NCBI GenBank assembly: GCA_026075535.2
Contig: AP026538.1
Location: 4,030,001 to 4,094,000 of the forward strand
DNA length: 64,000 bases
Reading direction: 5' to 3'
Source of the DNA: Tricholoma matsutake
Lineage: Eukaryota; Basidiomycota; Agaricomycetes; Agaricales; Tricholomataceae
Positions within the stretch are counted from its first letter, which is position 1. Every line of letters begins with the position of its first letter. The position numbers were made by a program, and so were the translations under genes. Below the pieces are notes generated by a model that worked only from the letters and a program-made list of their open reading frames with translations, did no database searches and was not told where the DNA came from. Shown one piece after another: positions 32,455-44,328 of the stretch.

Positions 32455-34650
32455 GCTACCGTCAGTGGTGCGAATTGAGCTTGCCACGAGTCAGATAATG
32501 ACCTGTTATTTTATTGCAATGTGTCTGTAATCAGTCTGTGTATGACTTCTTTCAAGTTTGCATGTCCATAATGTCTGTAGAAATGATTTATTTTGCCCAT
32601 TGTCATCAGTCGTCATCCTTTCAGCGAATATTCCATGCGTCTATTGGAAGCATTATCGTAGTTGGACTAGGAAAAAAAAACTTTTGCTTCTTGTGCGGAA
32701 GGTCGGAACAGGGTCCTAAAAATCTTCTCGAGGCGCAGTATCGGGCAATTGACACTGCCAACAGGTAAGTTTTCGGGCTTCAGCTTCAACGTTTAGGCGC
32801 CGGCGACCGATCCGAGTTGACTCTTTTGAGTACATACATACTTGTTCCCCAGTGAGGTGAATCCGGAGTCCGGACATCGGGGTAAAGCTGGCTGCTGCAT
32901 TTACGCGGCAACCACGGACGCCGCTTTTTCCAAAGTTACCATGTGGTTGATTATGAACGTCGACGTCGTATACTAATAAGGGACAGGACGAAATGAGCAC
33001 GGAGCCGGCTACCCCTCGCTTGCCGGGGTAAGCCGGAGACAGCGTCCAGCCGAGCGGCAAACGGCCACACGGTCGCTGGCAGCCTTTCTACTCACAGTCG
33101 CTCGAATCTACCTTCGTCGAGCTTTCCCGCTCCGTACTATCATTTCCCCAATCCCTACAATACCTTAGTTTGCTTATTATTGTCGTTATTTCACGTTGTT
33201 ATTTCACTTCTCAGAATTTTCTGCACTAATGCAATCATGTTGTCTACGAGCGAATCGTCGAGCAATGTTTTGCCCGCCCACCCAGCGGCTAAAACTTTGC
33301 TCCGCGTACCAAAACGAGCTAACGCTCGCTTTCCCCCCAACCTTACAGCTCGCAGTCAACATTGTGTTAGTGCTAGACGAGGCTGGATGAAATTTCCCTA
33401 TACGTCTTCAGCGGTGCCTTGACGGTAAGTGAACATTTCTAGTAGTAATGTGGCCCTTCGCAGCTTGCACATGGGTATAAGGAGCTGCACTAGCAAAATT
33501 CTCAAGCTTGACCAGCTCATTATGCTCTACATACATACTGTGCATGATCAGGCACCTGATTATGAAGTGTAACATGTACATATACACGACAATCAACGGC
33601 GCTCCTGTCAGCTCCTGTCCCATCAATCAGGGTATTCAATATACTTACTCGGTGGAAGTCACACCGTCATTTGATTTTGGAGGGGTCATCGCTAGCGTCG
33701 CAATGTCCAATCGTGAGTTTTTCACTTCAACTCTGTCGACGTCACTCCGACTTTATCCAAGTACTATCTGAAGAGGATCGTGAATATCTGTCGATGGTGA
33801 TAGTAGGTTAAATACGTACCGTCGTCCTTGGGGATGTAGGCTGTAGAGCGGTTTATTATTACGGCAACTTCGAATCCAGGGACCTACTTGTGACCTACGG
33901 TATCTGAGGCATCTTGAGTTAAGCCTGAGGGGGGTGAAGGGGCGCTGGACGTCATAGATAGAAGAAAATGACCCTGCTACATAGCTGTATTTTGACAACG
34001 AATTAAGAACCTATAACATATGGCGACTTATACCGCGGCCCGCCACCGTGATGTTGAACAGCGGCCAACAAATCGGTGGGAGCGAAAATAAAATAAAATA
34101 CAAAACATGGGCCTTCCCTAAATCATTGGCCTCCCCTACTTAGTAACATAAACAGGGATTTTGCTACGATCTACCATACTTAAATGGAAGTTAGGGTCCA
34201 TTCGAGGCTCGCTTATGGTAATGACAAAATTTAGCTCGGGTACAGCTCGTCAAGCGTTTTTGGGCAAGTTCCAAATTGGGACAGTTCACTTGCTCGTTTG
34301 AAACGGGAAAGTTCCCGGTTTTTCCTCGGAAAAATTCAATCGCTTATGAGTGCTTGGGTCGGAGGCTGGCTCGGGTATTACATAGTATATTTCCACCCTC
34401 TAGCATTTTTGCTCCTCTCATGAATTCAAGGAGTATTTATACCAGAGAAATAAAAATCGAAATTTTTGGCTCCGCTGCTTTCGTTGGTCAAAAGCAGGGG
34501 TGTTTATATGTTGGACACCATAAGGCTTATGAGTGAGCTCAATAAGACATACAGCTATTATGAGGTTACAGTTACGTGAGATAAGTATATGTTGATAGAC
34601 CAGGTGTGGGAAATTTACAACGCGACGCCAGACGCGATGTTGAATTTCTG
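32455..34650. other. Long intergenic stretch
   Basis: No gene is supported. A 61-codon ORF from about 33237 (MLSTSESSSNVLP) ending at 33422 is the best small candidate but matches nothing I know. The rest is AT-rich with no clear repeats. Confidence 0.4.
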
Positions 34651-34728
34651 CACGTGCTTTTGTCACATAGCACGTGATGGAAGTTTGTTTAGGTCTGTAT
34701 ATTGATTGGATTCAGATTCCAAACGCGT
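34651..34728 (+). promoter_or_regulatory. Promoter motifs: two CACGTG boxes and an ACGCGT box
   Basis: CACGTG occurs at 34651-34656 and 34671-34676, and ACGCGT (the MCB-type motif of cell-cycle promoters) at 34723-34728. All lie within 130 bases of the next ATG (34781). Two ACGCGA-like words lie just upstream near 34620-34636. Function is inferred from position only. Confidence 0.4.
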
Positions 34729-34780
34729 CTCTCCTCCCCCCATCATCCTCTCTGCAGTTTACTCTTCCCACACAGCAACT

Positions 34781-35565
34781 ATGCCGCGCAAAACAGCCAC
34801 AGCGACAGAGGGGGAAATAGATACCACCAAGCCTCGTCGTTCTTCACGAATTAAAGATTTGCCAAAGCCAGAACCTGTGGTGAAGAAACCCGCTAAACCT
34901 CGAGCAAAAAAAGTCGAGAAGGAGAAAGAAGAAAAACCGGAAGGCAAGGAAGAAAAACCGAAGTCTTCCAGAGGCAAGAAACGCAAGGAGCCTGAAGAGC
35001 CCAACGGTGCACCCGTAGGCGAAGGCGAAGGTGAAGGCGGAGGTGAAGGCGAAGGCGAAGACGAAGAGCCTCCTGCCAAGAAGGTATGTTTCTCTGTCGT
35101 GCAGTAAATGTTAGTATTCCTGACGCGGTTTCGCAGGCCAAGCCATCTTCTAAAGCTGCTGCCAAACCTACCTCCAAGGCCGCCGACAAGCCGTCGTCGA
35201 AGGCATCGGCCAAACCATCATCGAAGGCCTCAGCCAAACCTGCCTCCAAAAATCCTTCCAAACCTGCATCACGGGCCGGGTCTAAGAAGCCTGCCTCCAA
35301 GGTTTGTCGCTGTAGCTCTCTTCCTTTGCTCTTGTTGAACAAGGGCTCCTGATTTTTTTGTTTGAATCTTGAGTCTGAACCCGATGCTTATTATCATCCT
35401 TTGCTCTTAGGTTGAAGGGCAAGAACCAGCAGCAGCTGGGAATGCTACAGTCGATGAAACGATCGCTGAAGAGCCTGAAGCTGAAGCTGAAGCCGCCGGA
35501 ACAGAGGCAGTGAGTCACACCTACCCGGAGTTCGTCCTTTGCTGAACTACAATGTCTAGGCTTGA
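34781..35565 (+). CDS. Low-complexity basic/acidic protein, possibly chromatin-associated (190 aa)
   Basis: Exons 34781-35083, 35137-35301, 35411-35509 and 35560-35565 join in frame. Residues 1-75 are Lys/Arg/Pro-rich with PRRSSRIKDLPK, KKPAKPRAKKVEK and SSRGKKRKE (likely nuclear localisation signals). Then come a Gly/Glu repeat (GEGEGEGGGEGEGEDEE), an exon of Lys-Pro-Ser repeats (about seven KP-S-K-A units resembling a histone H1 tail) and an acidic C-terminus (EEPEAEAEAAGTEA). No folded domain is visible. The composition suggests a DNA- or histone-binding nuclear protein, but this is inference. The last intron (35510-35559) is supported by GTGAGT and TCTAG; reading through it would add 12 residues instead. 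Confidence 0.65.
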
Positions 35566-36689
35566 GTCGTCGTCAAACATGTCCGTCCAGCCACATTTTG
35601 TAATCCATATCACCGCCATCGTAATGTACATCTTCCTCGACTGCGACGGACAGAGCATCCCACCTCCCCTTCGATTCTAGCCCCGAGAAGATATGAGCGA
35701 TCCAACTCATATTACGTCCCCGAATCATCCGTCGTGCTATCACTTTCTGCTTTCCTAAGCCCATTTTTATATCTTTTATATCTCCTTTTCTCTCTGGTGT
35801 GTGTGTCTATTATATATGTATGTGTGTATAGTGTCAGATGCACCCCGTACGTACTACTTCTTTGGCTGCCTATATTCTTTATGTTTTGAGTTGGACGCAT
35901 GTACAATTCTATTCTTCTATTATCTTGCAGTCTCTTCACTTCTTTTCCCTCGCTTCTCACAACCCATTCTTCGGTCTTAGTGACCTTGGCAGTCACCCCT
36001 TGTCGCTCTTACTCGTCTGTGAAGTACCGTGCGATGTACTTCATCGGAGATGGCTTTTCATATATTGGGCGTAACCTTGATTAGCGTTGAAATTGAATAT
36101 ATACTTCACGATTCGACATTATCTATTTGTGTAAAGTGGGATCCAAGCGTTCAACTTTCGAAGGAAACAGGACTTTGCCCCAGTTGATCTTCGCGGCCTT
36201 TAGATATCTTCTACTGAATCCGACGTGAGCTCCGGATACGATTACTCATAGCACCGATTCAAAATCCGGGGGAACATGTGTGCTGATATCGCGCCCCGTC
36301 TTCAAGGCCTCCACTGTAAGTTTCAGCGGAGGAAGGGTTAACAACTTGAGGACATGTTTTTCACGGATGACTGAACAGAATGAATCAATTCGAAGTCGGC
36401 GTCGTGGTCTGGATAACATGTACTACACCGGTGCTGAAAGAGCGTCGAGTAGGTTGCTGGGCGAACTAAACGCCTTGGCGCTTATATACGACCTGCCATC
36501 TCGTGTGGTACCACACAATTAATTAGTCACGGTGGGCCATCTTGTTAGGACTTTGCGTTATCACGAGTTACCCCAGGTTAAAGGCTGCAGGTGTTCAACG
36601 TAACTAAGCTGCGAGATCATTGCAGTAGTCATCCTATAGAAGCCGAATGCGCGCTTTTTAACATCATAGATATCAACGAGGATCGAGGG
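35566..36689. other. 3' flank and intergenic stretch
   Basis: It begins with a pyrimidine- and TG-rich tract (35760-35830). No supported gene follows. An open frame at 36280-36522 has no recognisable features. Confidence 0.4.
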
Positions 36690-36964
36690 CGTCTACAGAG
36701 AATTTTTTTCAAGAGCCTGACGAAATTTCTGTAAGTGGAAAGGTGATGAATGATGACATTTCAAACCTTTGTCGCCACAGACGACCCATGGTAGATCTTT
36801 GTTCATTTCTTGACTCGGAATGCGATGCGTCTCTCCACGATGATATTCTCCACCACAAGATGGGTTTCGTTTCTCTTTTCTGAGAGAAGCAGCGCTATTA
36901 GGTGACTCATCGTATTCACTGGCAGACACATAGCCGTTGTAACATCTTCTCTAATTGAAAAGCA

Positions 36965-37270
36965 TTAGCCTAAAAAAAATTCACGCAGTGGAGATATATA
37001 TGTACGCAGCTTTTCGTCGTCTACACTAGACTGTGGTTTCTTGTTCTGGAACCAATTCTTCTTATTGTGTACAGCTCTCGTGTTTTTAGGAATAATAGTC
37101 TTCGGGGGCGAGTTCACTGCATCCCAAAGCTTTATACAGCGCTTCGAGGGCTTTAGGGGCATAATACAGATCTTCGGACGAGCTGAAATGCTGGAAATTT
37201 CAGCTCGTCGTTCATGATTACAGCCTACACTATCCGCCATCTCGATCAGTTTTATGGCAGATATATTCAC
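36965..37270 (-). pseudogene. Unassigned minus-strand exon-like ORF (101 codons)
   Basis: The open frame MNISAIKLIEMADSV...PLREFFLG has protein-like composition but no known motif. It may belong with the other minus-strand fragments at 37.5-39.2 kb. Confidence 0.25.
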
Positions 37271-37524
37271 GAGTCAAATTTACCTGTTCGGGCAGGAGGT
37301 GTTGGACAGTTTTCTTGTCCATCATACAGTTGTAGGATGAATGGTCACAGCCCAGTAGGCAGGAATCAATCGGACCGTCTCCCAATCGTCCCAAGAGTTC
37401 CTTCAACTGGGCCCCTTAATCATCCGATTGTAGTTTCTGGGAGATCCAGCGCACAGCACTTCCTGCATGTAGCTATGGTTTTGTAGTAAGGACCAACAAG
37501 AACAGAGAAGGTGAATGGCATAAC

Positions 37525-37782
37525 TTAGCTCTCGAAGGTGGATGGATTTTTGAATAATAACTTGGCAATTTCACTAGCGTTTGGAATCTCTCGAGAGCCA
37601 CACTTATTCAGAAATGGACCGGCGCCTGCCTCGAAGTCAACGTAGGGAATAATTTTCGGGGTATCACTACCAACTAGATAACATTCCATGGGGGATATTT
37701 TACTGCCTTCGAGTGGAAGGGATGAGATATCTCTGAGCTTATTCACGATGTCGGCCTCCTTTAAACAGATGTTCCTGACCAA
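37525..37782 (-). pseudogene. Fragment resembling fungal DUF3684 proteins
   Basis: The minus-strand frame carries IVNKLRDISSLPLEGSKISP, ECYLVGSDTPKIIPYVDFEA, GAGPFLNKCGSREIP and EIAKLLFKNPSTF. This is the pattern I associate with the middle of large fungal DUF3684 (histidine-kinase-like ATPase) proteins of about 1,700 residues. Only this piece is clear. A second short match (YHIRRPYEVVGDAVS, minus strand at 38345-38410) lies in the wrong order for one intact gene. I read this as a decayed or rearranged relic. The assignment rests on memory of the family. Confidence 0.4.
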
Positions 37783-38009
37783 CGTTCGGATAAGGCTTTG
37801 TAAACATCCACGAACATGGTTGCTGAGGAACCCTCTGTAGCGACATTACAAATGTGTGTAAGCCAATTCTTAACCAGCAACGCTTTCCGCTTTGAGATTC
37901 TCGTACTTTTGATATCCTGTCAACGATATGTGAAGAGTGGTTGAGGGAAGAGGGAAGTTAAAAGTCATCGTAGAGAATCAAGTAGAAAAGTCTGACATAG
38001 ACTTGCCAT

Positions 38010-38345
38010 ACAGGCGAGTGGCCTTCAAAAACCTCGTTCACGCTTAATGATTGCCCGAAAGATACGTTGAAGCCGTACTTGTGCCCGACGGACTGTTGGC
38101 TGCGCCCGGATCAGCAGGCGTTTGAGTTGGGAAAGTATGAGTTTGCGAATGAGTTGAAGGGGATGCAGGAGGGCGACGAGGCGTGCACGGGATGAGGGGG
38201 GTGGCACTCTCAACCCAGATATCTCCATCTCAGGCAGCACCCCCGTCTCGCCCCTCTCCCTCTCCAAACCGTTCGTACTCTGGAAAAACTCGGAAAAGCC
38301 CGCGGGATCACCGTTCAACCGTTCGCTATCGGTTTCGTGCAAGTA
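38010..38345. other. GC-rich patch with open frames on both strands
   Basis: The plus strand reads CPKDTLKPYLCPTDCW...QEGDEACTG then, in another frame, GTLNPDISISGSTPVSPLSL. The minus strand has a 105-codon ORF. The composition stands out from AT-richer neighbours and suggests an exon, but strand and frame cannot be settled. Confidence 0.3.
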
Positions 38346-38884
38346 GAGACTGCATCTCCAACTACTTCATAAGGTCGTCGAATGTGATACTCTTCAGTTC
38401 CGATGATCCTTCAGCCATCATTTTCCTCGCCAGCACTCATACTTGCTTGTCAAATGTGAAGATGCGTTGTGAAGCTCTTGTATGGCTTATCATAGTCCCA
38501 GACCTTGGCACTCGTAGGGAAATAAATCCCCATCGAGAGTTAGGAGGGCTAGACTAGTAGACGTGCAAATGAAAAACATATCCTGGATGAGAGTTGATAC
38601 CCGCGGAGCTGTTTTGATTCATCAAAAATGAAATGAAATGGTGAAATCCTCTGGCTGTTTTGATAATCTCGATTTCGCGGTCATATAATACGGGAAAGAT
38701 ACCTAGCAGCGTGAAGCAATTCTTTATTCCATCTTTTAACATCGGTATTTCTGTAGACACATACTTCAGATTCAAACAAGGAACACGTACCTAGATCAAG
38801 TTCTCACTAGGTATGAAATCTCCTCTGCCGGAGATACCAGTGGTTTGCGTCATCGCATGGCCCTGTACTTAGATATCCATGAAT

Positions 38885-39235
38885 ACAACACCATCTTTGG
38901 CCTTACAGTAAAGACGCCCTTTGGATCTGGCAATGCGTCAACATGACGGAAGATGAAGGCGACATACGGAGCAGTCACTTTCGGAATGAGATATTGTTCC
39001 TTTCTCTGCTGAGTGCATAAACAGTGAGTGCTTTATAACTGTTCATTGTTCTGCAGAATTAACATACTTACGAATGTTATTTGAACTTCTGACTTGGAAT
39101 GTAGCCTTTCTTTGTGGCTTTCTCTAACCCTTTCATCCATAATGGTTGAACGCGGAGGGTTTGGAGCCTGGGTTTTTAACATGAGTTTCGCGAAGCCGTA
39201 AAACGACATTCGAGGAATATCATAGCGGTTTTTTC
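38885..39235 (-). pseudogene. Two minus-strand exons of an unidentified gene
   Basis: RYDIPRMSFYGFAKLMLKTQ and PRSTIMDERVRESHKER are followed, after a possible intron starting GTAAGT near 39076, by RKEQYLIPKVTAPYVAFIFR and HVDALPDPKGVFT. These read as real protein with a plausible splice. Neither flank could be extended with confidence, and the family is unknown. Confidence 0.4.
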
Positions 39236-41062
39236 AAGTCGTAGATAAGAAGGAAATCGAATCAAGGTAGAGTGAAATGGACTCGATTGTGGACATAGAG
39301 GGTAATGCTGCAATCAGAAATTGTCCAAGTTCCAGACGTTGTGATGAGATCATTTGCTCCGACAGGTAGTAATGATGGGTGCCAACACAGTCCAGCTCAT
39401 TCCCAACCACAACCGCTACCCCGCTCACCGTGTTGAAATTGGATGTAAGGACGTCGATTAGGGAGCAGACCTGAGAGGCTGAGAGGGTCGCCGGGAGACA
39501 CCAGAAGTGGGAACCCAGCCCTCCCCACATCCCGGCCCACCTGCTTGACCCCCACTCCTCGAATGAACCCCCCAGATTCAGCCAGGCCCCCACGATGCCG
39601 CCTATAGCAATGGCCGAAACCGACATCCAGCACTGCCACTAGCCCTGCGAGCGACTGCTCGAGGGAGGACTGCACATGCTGATGGTCATCAACGACGATG
39701 GGGGCGAAGGAGACAGGGAGACGACCCACCTCGACTACCTAAAGGGTGGCCCTCAACCCAAGCATATTGAAAACGAAGGATTTGCTATCAGCTTTAGCTT
39801 ATATTCTTCTAGAGCATTGAAACCACTTGCGGGACTTCAAGCCGTTTTCCAAACGCGCATCATCTCTAGAATTCTGCTGAGAATTGATGAGCCGTTATCT
39901 AGCATCTTCGCACCGTAGGTTGCTCACATCGATCTGCATAGCACACTGACGACTTCACAAGTGCCCTATTCGACCTCGACCTCCCCTGCGTGTCTGGGCA
40001 TCCCATACGTCTTCGAACACCATCAGCCCCACCGACTAGATGAAGAAAGCGGCCTGCGCAGCTCAGCCCCCATGTTCGTGATCGGTGCCTGCACACGCCT
40101 CTATGAGAATGCCATTCCTCAGATCGTCTCCCTTATTTCCAGGAAGGCTGCGATTCTCTTGAGTGCATCTGTGACTTCTTTTCTTTGTCAGGCCTGGACA
40201 ATCTCTTCTCTCAGTTGGTCTCGACCCTTGTTGCAATATTCAAATATAAAGCCGACTTGGAGAAGCCAACTGCGTTCGTTGGGGGCGAGGGGCTCGTTAT
40301 TCTCGGTAAATCCATCAACGCAATTTGACGTTGCGTCAGCAAGGGTCTGATTCCGGGAATGCAGCATTGGAATATTATGTCTCTTTGTCTCGTCTTTCTC
40401 GTTTATGCCATCCTCTTCGTCACTGGAATAGTTTTGTACCCTACAGGAGATCTACGGTCCCTGACCCACTCGGGGCTGAACATCCCTTCGAGGACTATAC
40501 GAGGTGGATTCTGGAACAGTAGTCGGGTTCTTGGCAGACTTACTGGCATGTTGACTATGTCGCTGGTTCTGCTGAGACGGTGACTGAACAGTGAATGACT
40601 TGCGAAATATTAATGATCTGGTTAATATATTGCTTGCGTGTGTATTTCTACCATTATCGTATGTATATACTTCTTTCATGACCATACAATTCACGCTGTT
40701 TTAATCCTGCCACTGGGTGGCGCCGTGGTGAATTCTAAAACCATTGCATGCGCTTCTTTGTTTCAGGAGCAACGATGCTTATTGGGTGTGTGAGGCTCTC
40801 TAGAAGTTACGCTTCCTGTCATGGTATATCCATCCAATTCCATAGTGATCGTACGAACTGTCGAGGGAAAAACTCGCCGGGATGTTCAATACTAATACCG
40901 GCAGAGATAACTTTGAGTGATAACCCACATCCGTTATTTGATAGCAGTAATAGCTGGTTGAGAGGCATATGTATAGAGATAAGTTCAGGTCACTTTGGCA
41001 TTGCGTAACAACAGTGATTCATTCATTACTGTATCGATCGACAAACATTCCTACCTGATCGG
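39236..41062. other. Unresolved region with overlapping open frames
   Basis: From 39234 to 39729 two minus-strand frames and one plus-strand frame are open. On the plus strand, 40160-40330 includes LDNLFSQLVSTLVAIFKYKADLEK-like helical sequence in one frame. No splice model joined these and no domain was recognised. 40590-41062 is AT-rich without a supported gene. Confidence 0.3.
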
Positions 41063-43466
41063 TCAATATACATGCCTTTTGACCCAACTACGAAAGACGC
41101 TTCGCAGACCAGCAGACTTTCCTCCAAGAGCACGCATTGCCTGTTGATCGCGCTCCCGGACGGCTGCACCCTCCCCAGGGTTCCAAACCCTGTCCGTCAC
41201 GAAGTCGATCTCTGACACCGGCACGAAATGCTTCCATTTTCTTTCATAGAAGCGCTCGAATACTGAGTACCCAAGGTAGAGGATGAGGTAAAGTGCGACT
41301 CCAATGTACGTGGCAATAATATTCTACACAGAAATTTAGATAGGTCCAGAACAGGATGAAGATACATACCTTTACTTCAAATGGCTGTTGCCTCACTGCT
41401 GCATAACCTTGTGCAATGAACATCAATGTCCCTAGGACGATAACGCCCACTGGCAAAATTGGATACAATGGTTGACGATATGGTAGATCGGAGAGTGACA
41501 GCCCTCTCGACTTGTATGCTTGTCGAAAACGTAACGAAATGAGGCCGATGCTGGTCCATACGAGAAGTGCTGATATTCCAGTAATGTTGAGAAGCCAGGT
41601 GAAGACGATACCTTTCCCCCATATTGTGGTCAAAAATGTCAGGGATGAAAAGGCGAGAGCCATGCTGAAGAAATATCAAATGATGTCATTACAGATCTTT
41701 TTAAGCGTGAATGAGGAATAAGTAGCTACGTACACAAGGGCTGGCACGGGTACTCCTGTTCGATTAACCCAGCCGAAGATGTGAGGTGCGTAACCAGAGT
41801 GAGCAAGCGACATTAACATGCGTGAGCTAGCATAGAAACACGAATTAGTAGCGGATAGGACTGCTGTGAGCAGTACAGCGTTGACGATATGAGCTGCAGC
41901 TCCGAATCCAGCACGTTTGAAAACCACAGTCAGGGGGGACGCAGCCACGTCAGAATCTAAATTTGGTAGAACCTTCTCAGTGATCTGGGACACTGATTGG
42001 AGCCAAACTAGAAAATACAAGGAAGATACGCACTGAATGAAGCTGTCAAAAGAGTCGGGTCTTGATAATTTATACACAGGCCTATCGTCAAGATCGTGAA
42101 GATATAGAAAATAAGGATCCGGAAGAACGTGGCTTTGATTGCGCGGGGGACCGCTTTGTAAGGCTTCGCTGACTCTCCAGCGGCTACTGCGACCAACTCG
42201 ATCCCACCAAATGAAAAGAAAGCGAATACGAAGGTCTGGGCAAATGCAGGAAAGCCACCAACAAATCCTTGAGCGTGCTGGAAGTTCGATAGGCCCTGCA
42301 GAGTATTTGGTGCATTTCCATCTGCATCGATAAGCGAACAAACGTACGGGTCCGGGATGGTTTTTGATGCCACCCCAATCATAAATAAGTCCGACTAATA
42401 TGAATATGATAATCATCAAGACTTTAACAGTGGCAAACCAGTACTCAGATTCGCCTAGTGATACAGAGGTCGTCACTGAAAGGGCTCGTTGTACGAAAAT
42501 CGCAGATTAGACACACCGTATACGCGAACATTGACAAGTTGGAGCAAGAATATTGGTACAACAATGATGATAGCCCAATGCCATGGCAGTAGCCTTGGTG
42601 TCCAATACTGGGAAGAGTATCAGGACAAACCTCGCGGACAGGACTTTAGCCGAACCTGAAAGATGACGGCAGCAGCAGTCAATTCACTAGCTGGATGGCG
42701 AAAAGTATGACTCGGAGTTAATGTTAGCAATAGAAAGAGTAACCTAGAACTTACGGATTGACAAACTCCTACATGATTAAGAATTAGAACATCGCAAAAG
42801 ACTCATATATAATCGCCAAGCACCATTGAAGCCAATAATTCCACCCTAGAAATGAAGCAGATCAGGCGCATGGCATTCTGGCAAACATGGAAAAGGACTC
42901 GTACCCAACGTAAACCCTAGCGCAGGTGAAACGAATCTCGCTCCGTACACCGAGAAAGCACCAGAAACCGGATACATTGAAGACATTTCTCCTCTGCGCC
43001 ATGTATTTAGAGCAGAACAACACGCTTTGTGCCAAAGGGGCGTCCTTACAATGTAATCACGACGGTATACACAAAAAACCCGACTACGCCATAAGCCAGC
43101 AGTGTGCTACCTGGTCCTGCCAGGGCTATGGCCTAATTGGTATGGAGTTAATGTCTCAAGCAAAACGCGCAAAACATACTGAACCAGCGCTTAGAAAGAT
43201 CCCAGTTCCAATCGTGCCGCCGATAGCTATAAATATCATCATGAGTATTCATATATAAGTGTGGACGACCATGAAGAGCGACACCTACCGATCATCATGA
43301 GATGCCGACTTTGCATACCCCTCTGCATCCTATTACCTTCCCCAGAGCTGCTTAAGAAAACGCTTGCCCAACGTCGCCATTCCCGGACTTTATGGGTGCT
43401 AGGAGAATCTCTAATGCCTTCATCCGCTAGAAAAGACTTGTCTACCGGCGGCCCAGGCGTCGTCAT
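41063..43466 (-). CDS. Amino acid permease, second copy, APC/YAT type
   Basis: This predicted plasma-membrane amino acid symporter reads on the minus strand. In order: cytosolic N-terminus MTTPGPPVDKSFL and RGMQSRHLMMI; then IAIGGTIGTGIFLSAGS, ALAGPGSTLLAYGVVGFF, GEMSSMYPVSGAFSVYGARF, WNYWLQW, SELTAAAVIFQYWTPRL, GESEYWFATVKVLMIIIFIL, FVFAFFSFGGIELVAVAAGE, ATNSCFYASSRMLMSLAHSG, TFLTTIWGKGIVFTWLLNIT, and a tail with EIDFVTDRVWNPGE ending near 41063. All introns needed are GT-AG. A 14-nt exon (42755-42768) restores W-SLSIP-SELT between two introns. No stop or frameshift was found, so the gene appears functional, roughly 540 residues. It is clearly divergent from the copy at 29.7 kb and in opposite orientation. 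Confidence 0.9.
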
Positions 43467-44328
43467 GAAATGTAGCGAGAATTTTGTTTGAAGTCGAGTA
43501 ATTGGCGATCACTTAATCGTTCTTCGGGGGCCCAACAGAAACCCAATCACGATAGAGGCGCAAAAACGCCCCGTCCAGGTCTTGGCATCCGCATTAATCG
43601 ATCTTCACGGCCAGAGCTTCAAGTTACTGTCAAATTCCTGTCAAATTCCTGTCCGATCCGCTGGCGCACCTGCTTCGAGCTTTGTGCCTTGTCCACGTAT
43701 AAGTAAACAAATTCCGAGATGATAAGATAATTGTGAGCGACAGAACAATATCCATACATAGCGTATTTGGTAATATCACAATACACATGTACAAATACGC
43801 CAACAGAGAAGAGGACGGCAGAAACCAGATCCCAGAGAAGAGGACATCCTGAACCGTCGTGCTCATTTTTCTTCGTCACACCTACTACCTTCACTGTTTG
43901 GTACAGCTGTCTGGCTGTCCAAATGGCTCTGGTTGCCTTATTTTTAGGAATATTGAATATTCTTGATCACGTGATCAAAGATTTCCACTTCGAATTTCAC
44001 CCTGTCCCTTCTTGTCGTCTTTGTTATTGAGACAAGCGCCGGCAATAGCACATGTTTTTGCCCCACCACGCGTCGATGCCGTCAATGCTGTAGTTTCTGC
44101 TTCTCCAAGTGGCGCATTCGCCTTTGCTGGGTCAAGAATTCCTCGAAGAATAGCAGCACTCTGCTTATTTGCGAGAAGAAGGGGTGGTGTGTAGCCCGAT
44201 TTCTCCCACTGTTCCATCATCTCCGTATTTCCCCCTTGAAAGCTGTTCTGATCCTTATGCATGCAGCAACCAGCCCATATAAATAGATCGATTATCCGCT
44301 TCTCGTCTCCAGGAAGTTGATTGTATAC
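43467..44328. other. Intergenic stretch
   Basis: This is upstream sequence of the permease on one side and downstream sequence of the repeated ORF on the other. The minus-strand ORF at 43975-44262 is Ala/Asn-rich without a recognised domain. Confidence 0.35.

Noticed and set aside
33237..33422. Small ORF MLSTSESSSNVLP as a gene
   Set aside because: Only 61 codons, no motif and no neighbouring exon. It is kept only as a note in the intergenic entry.
34759..35079. Minus-strand Ser/Pro-rich ORF
   Set aside because: It is the complement of the Glu/Lys repeat coding sequence and has no independent support.
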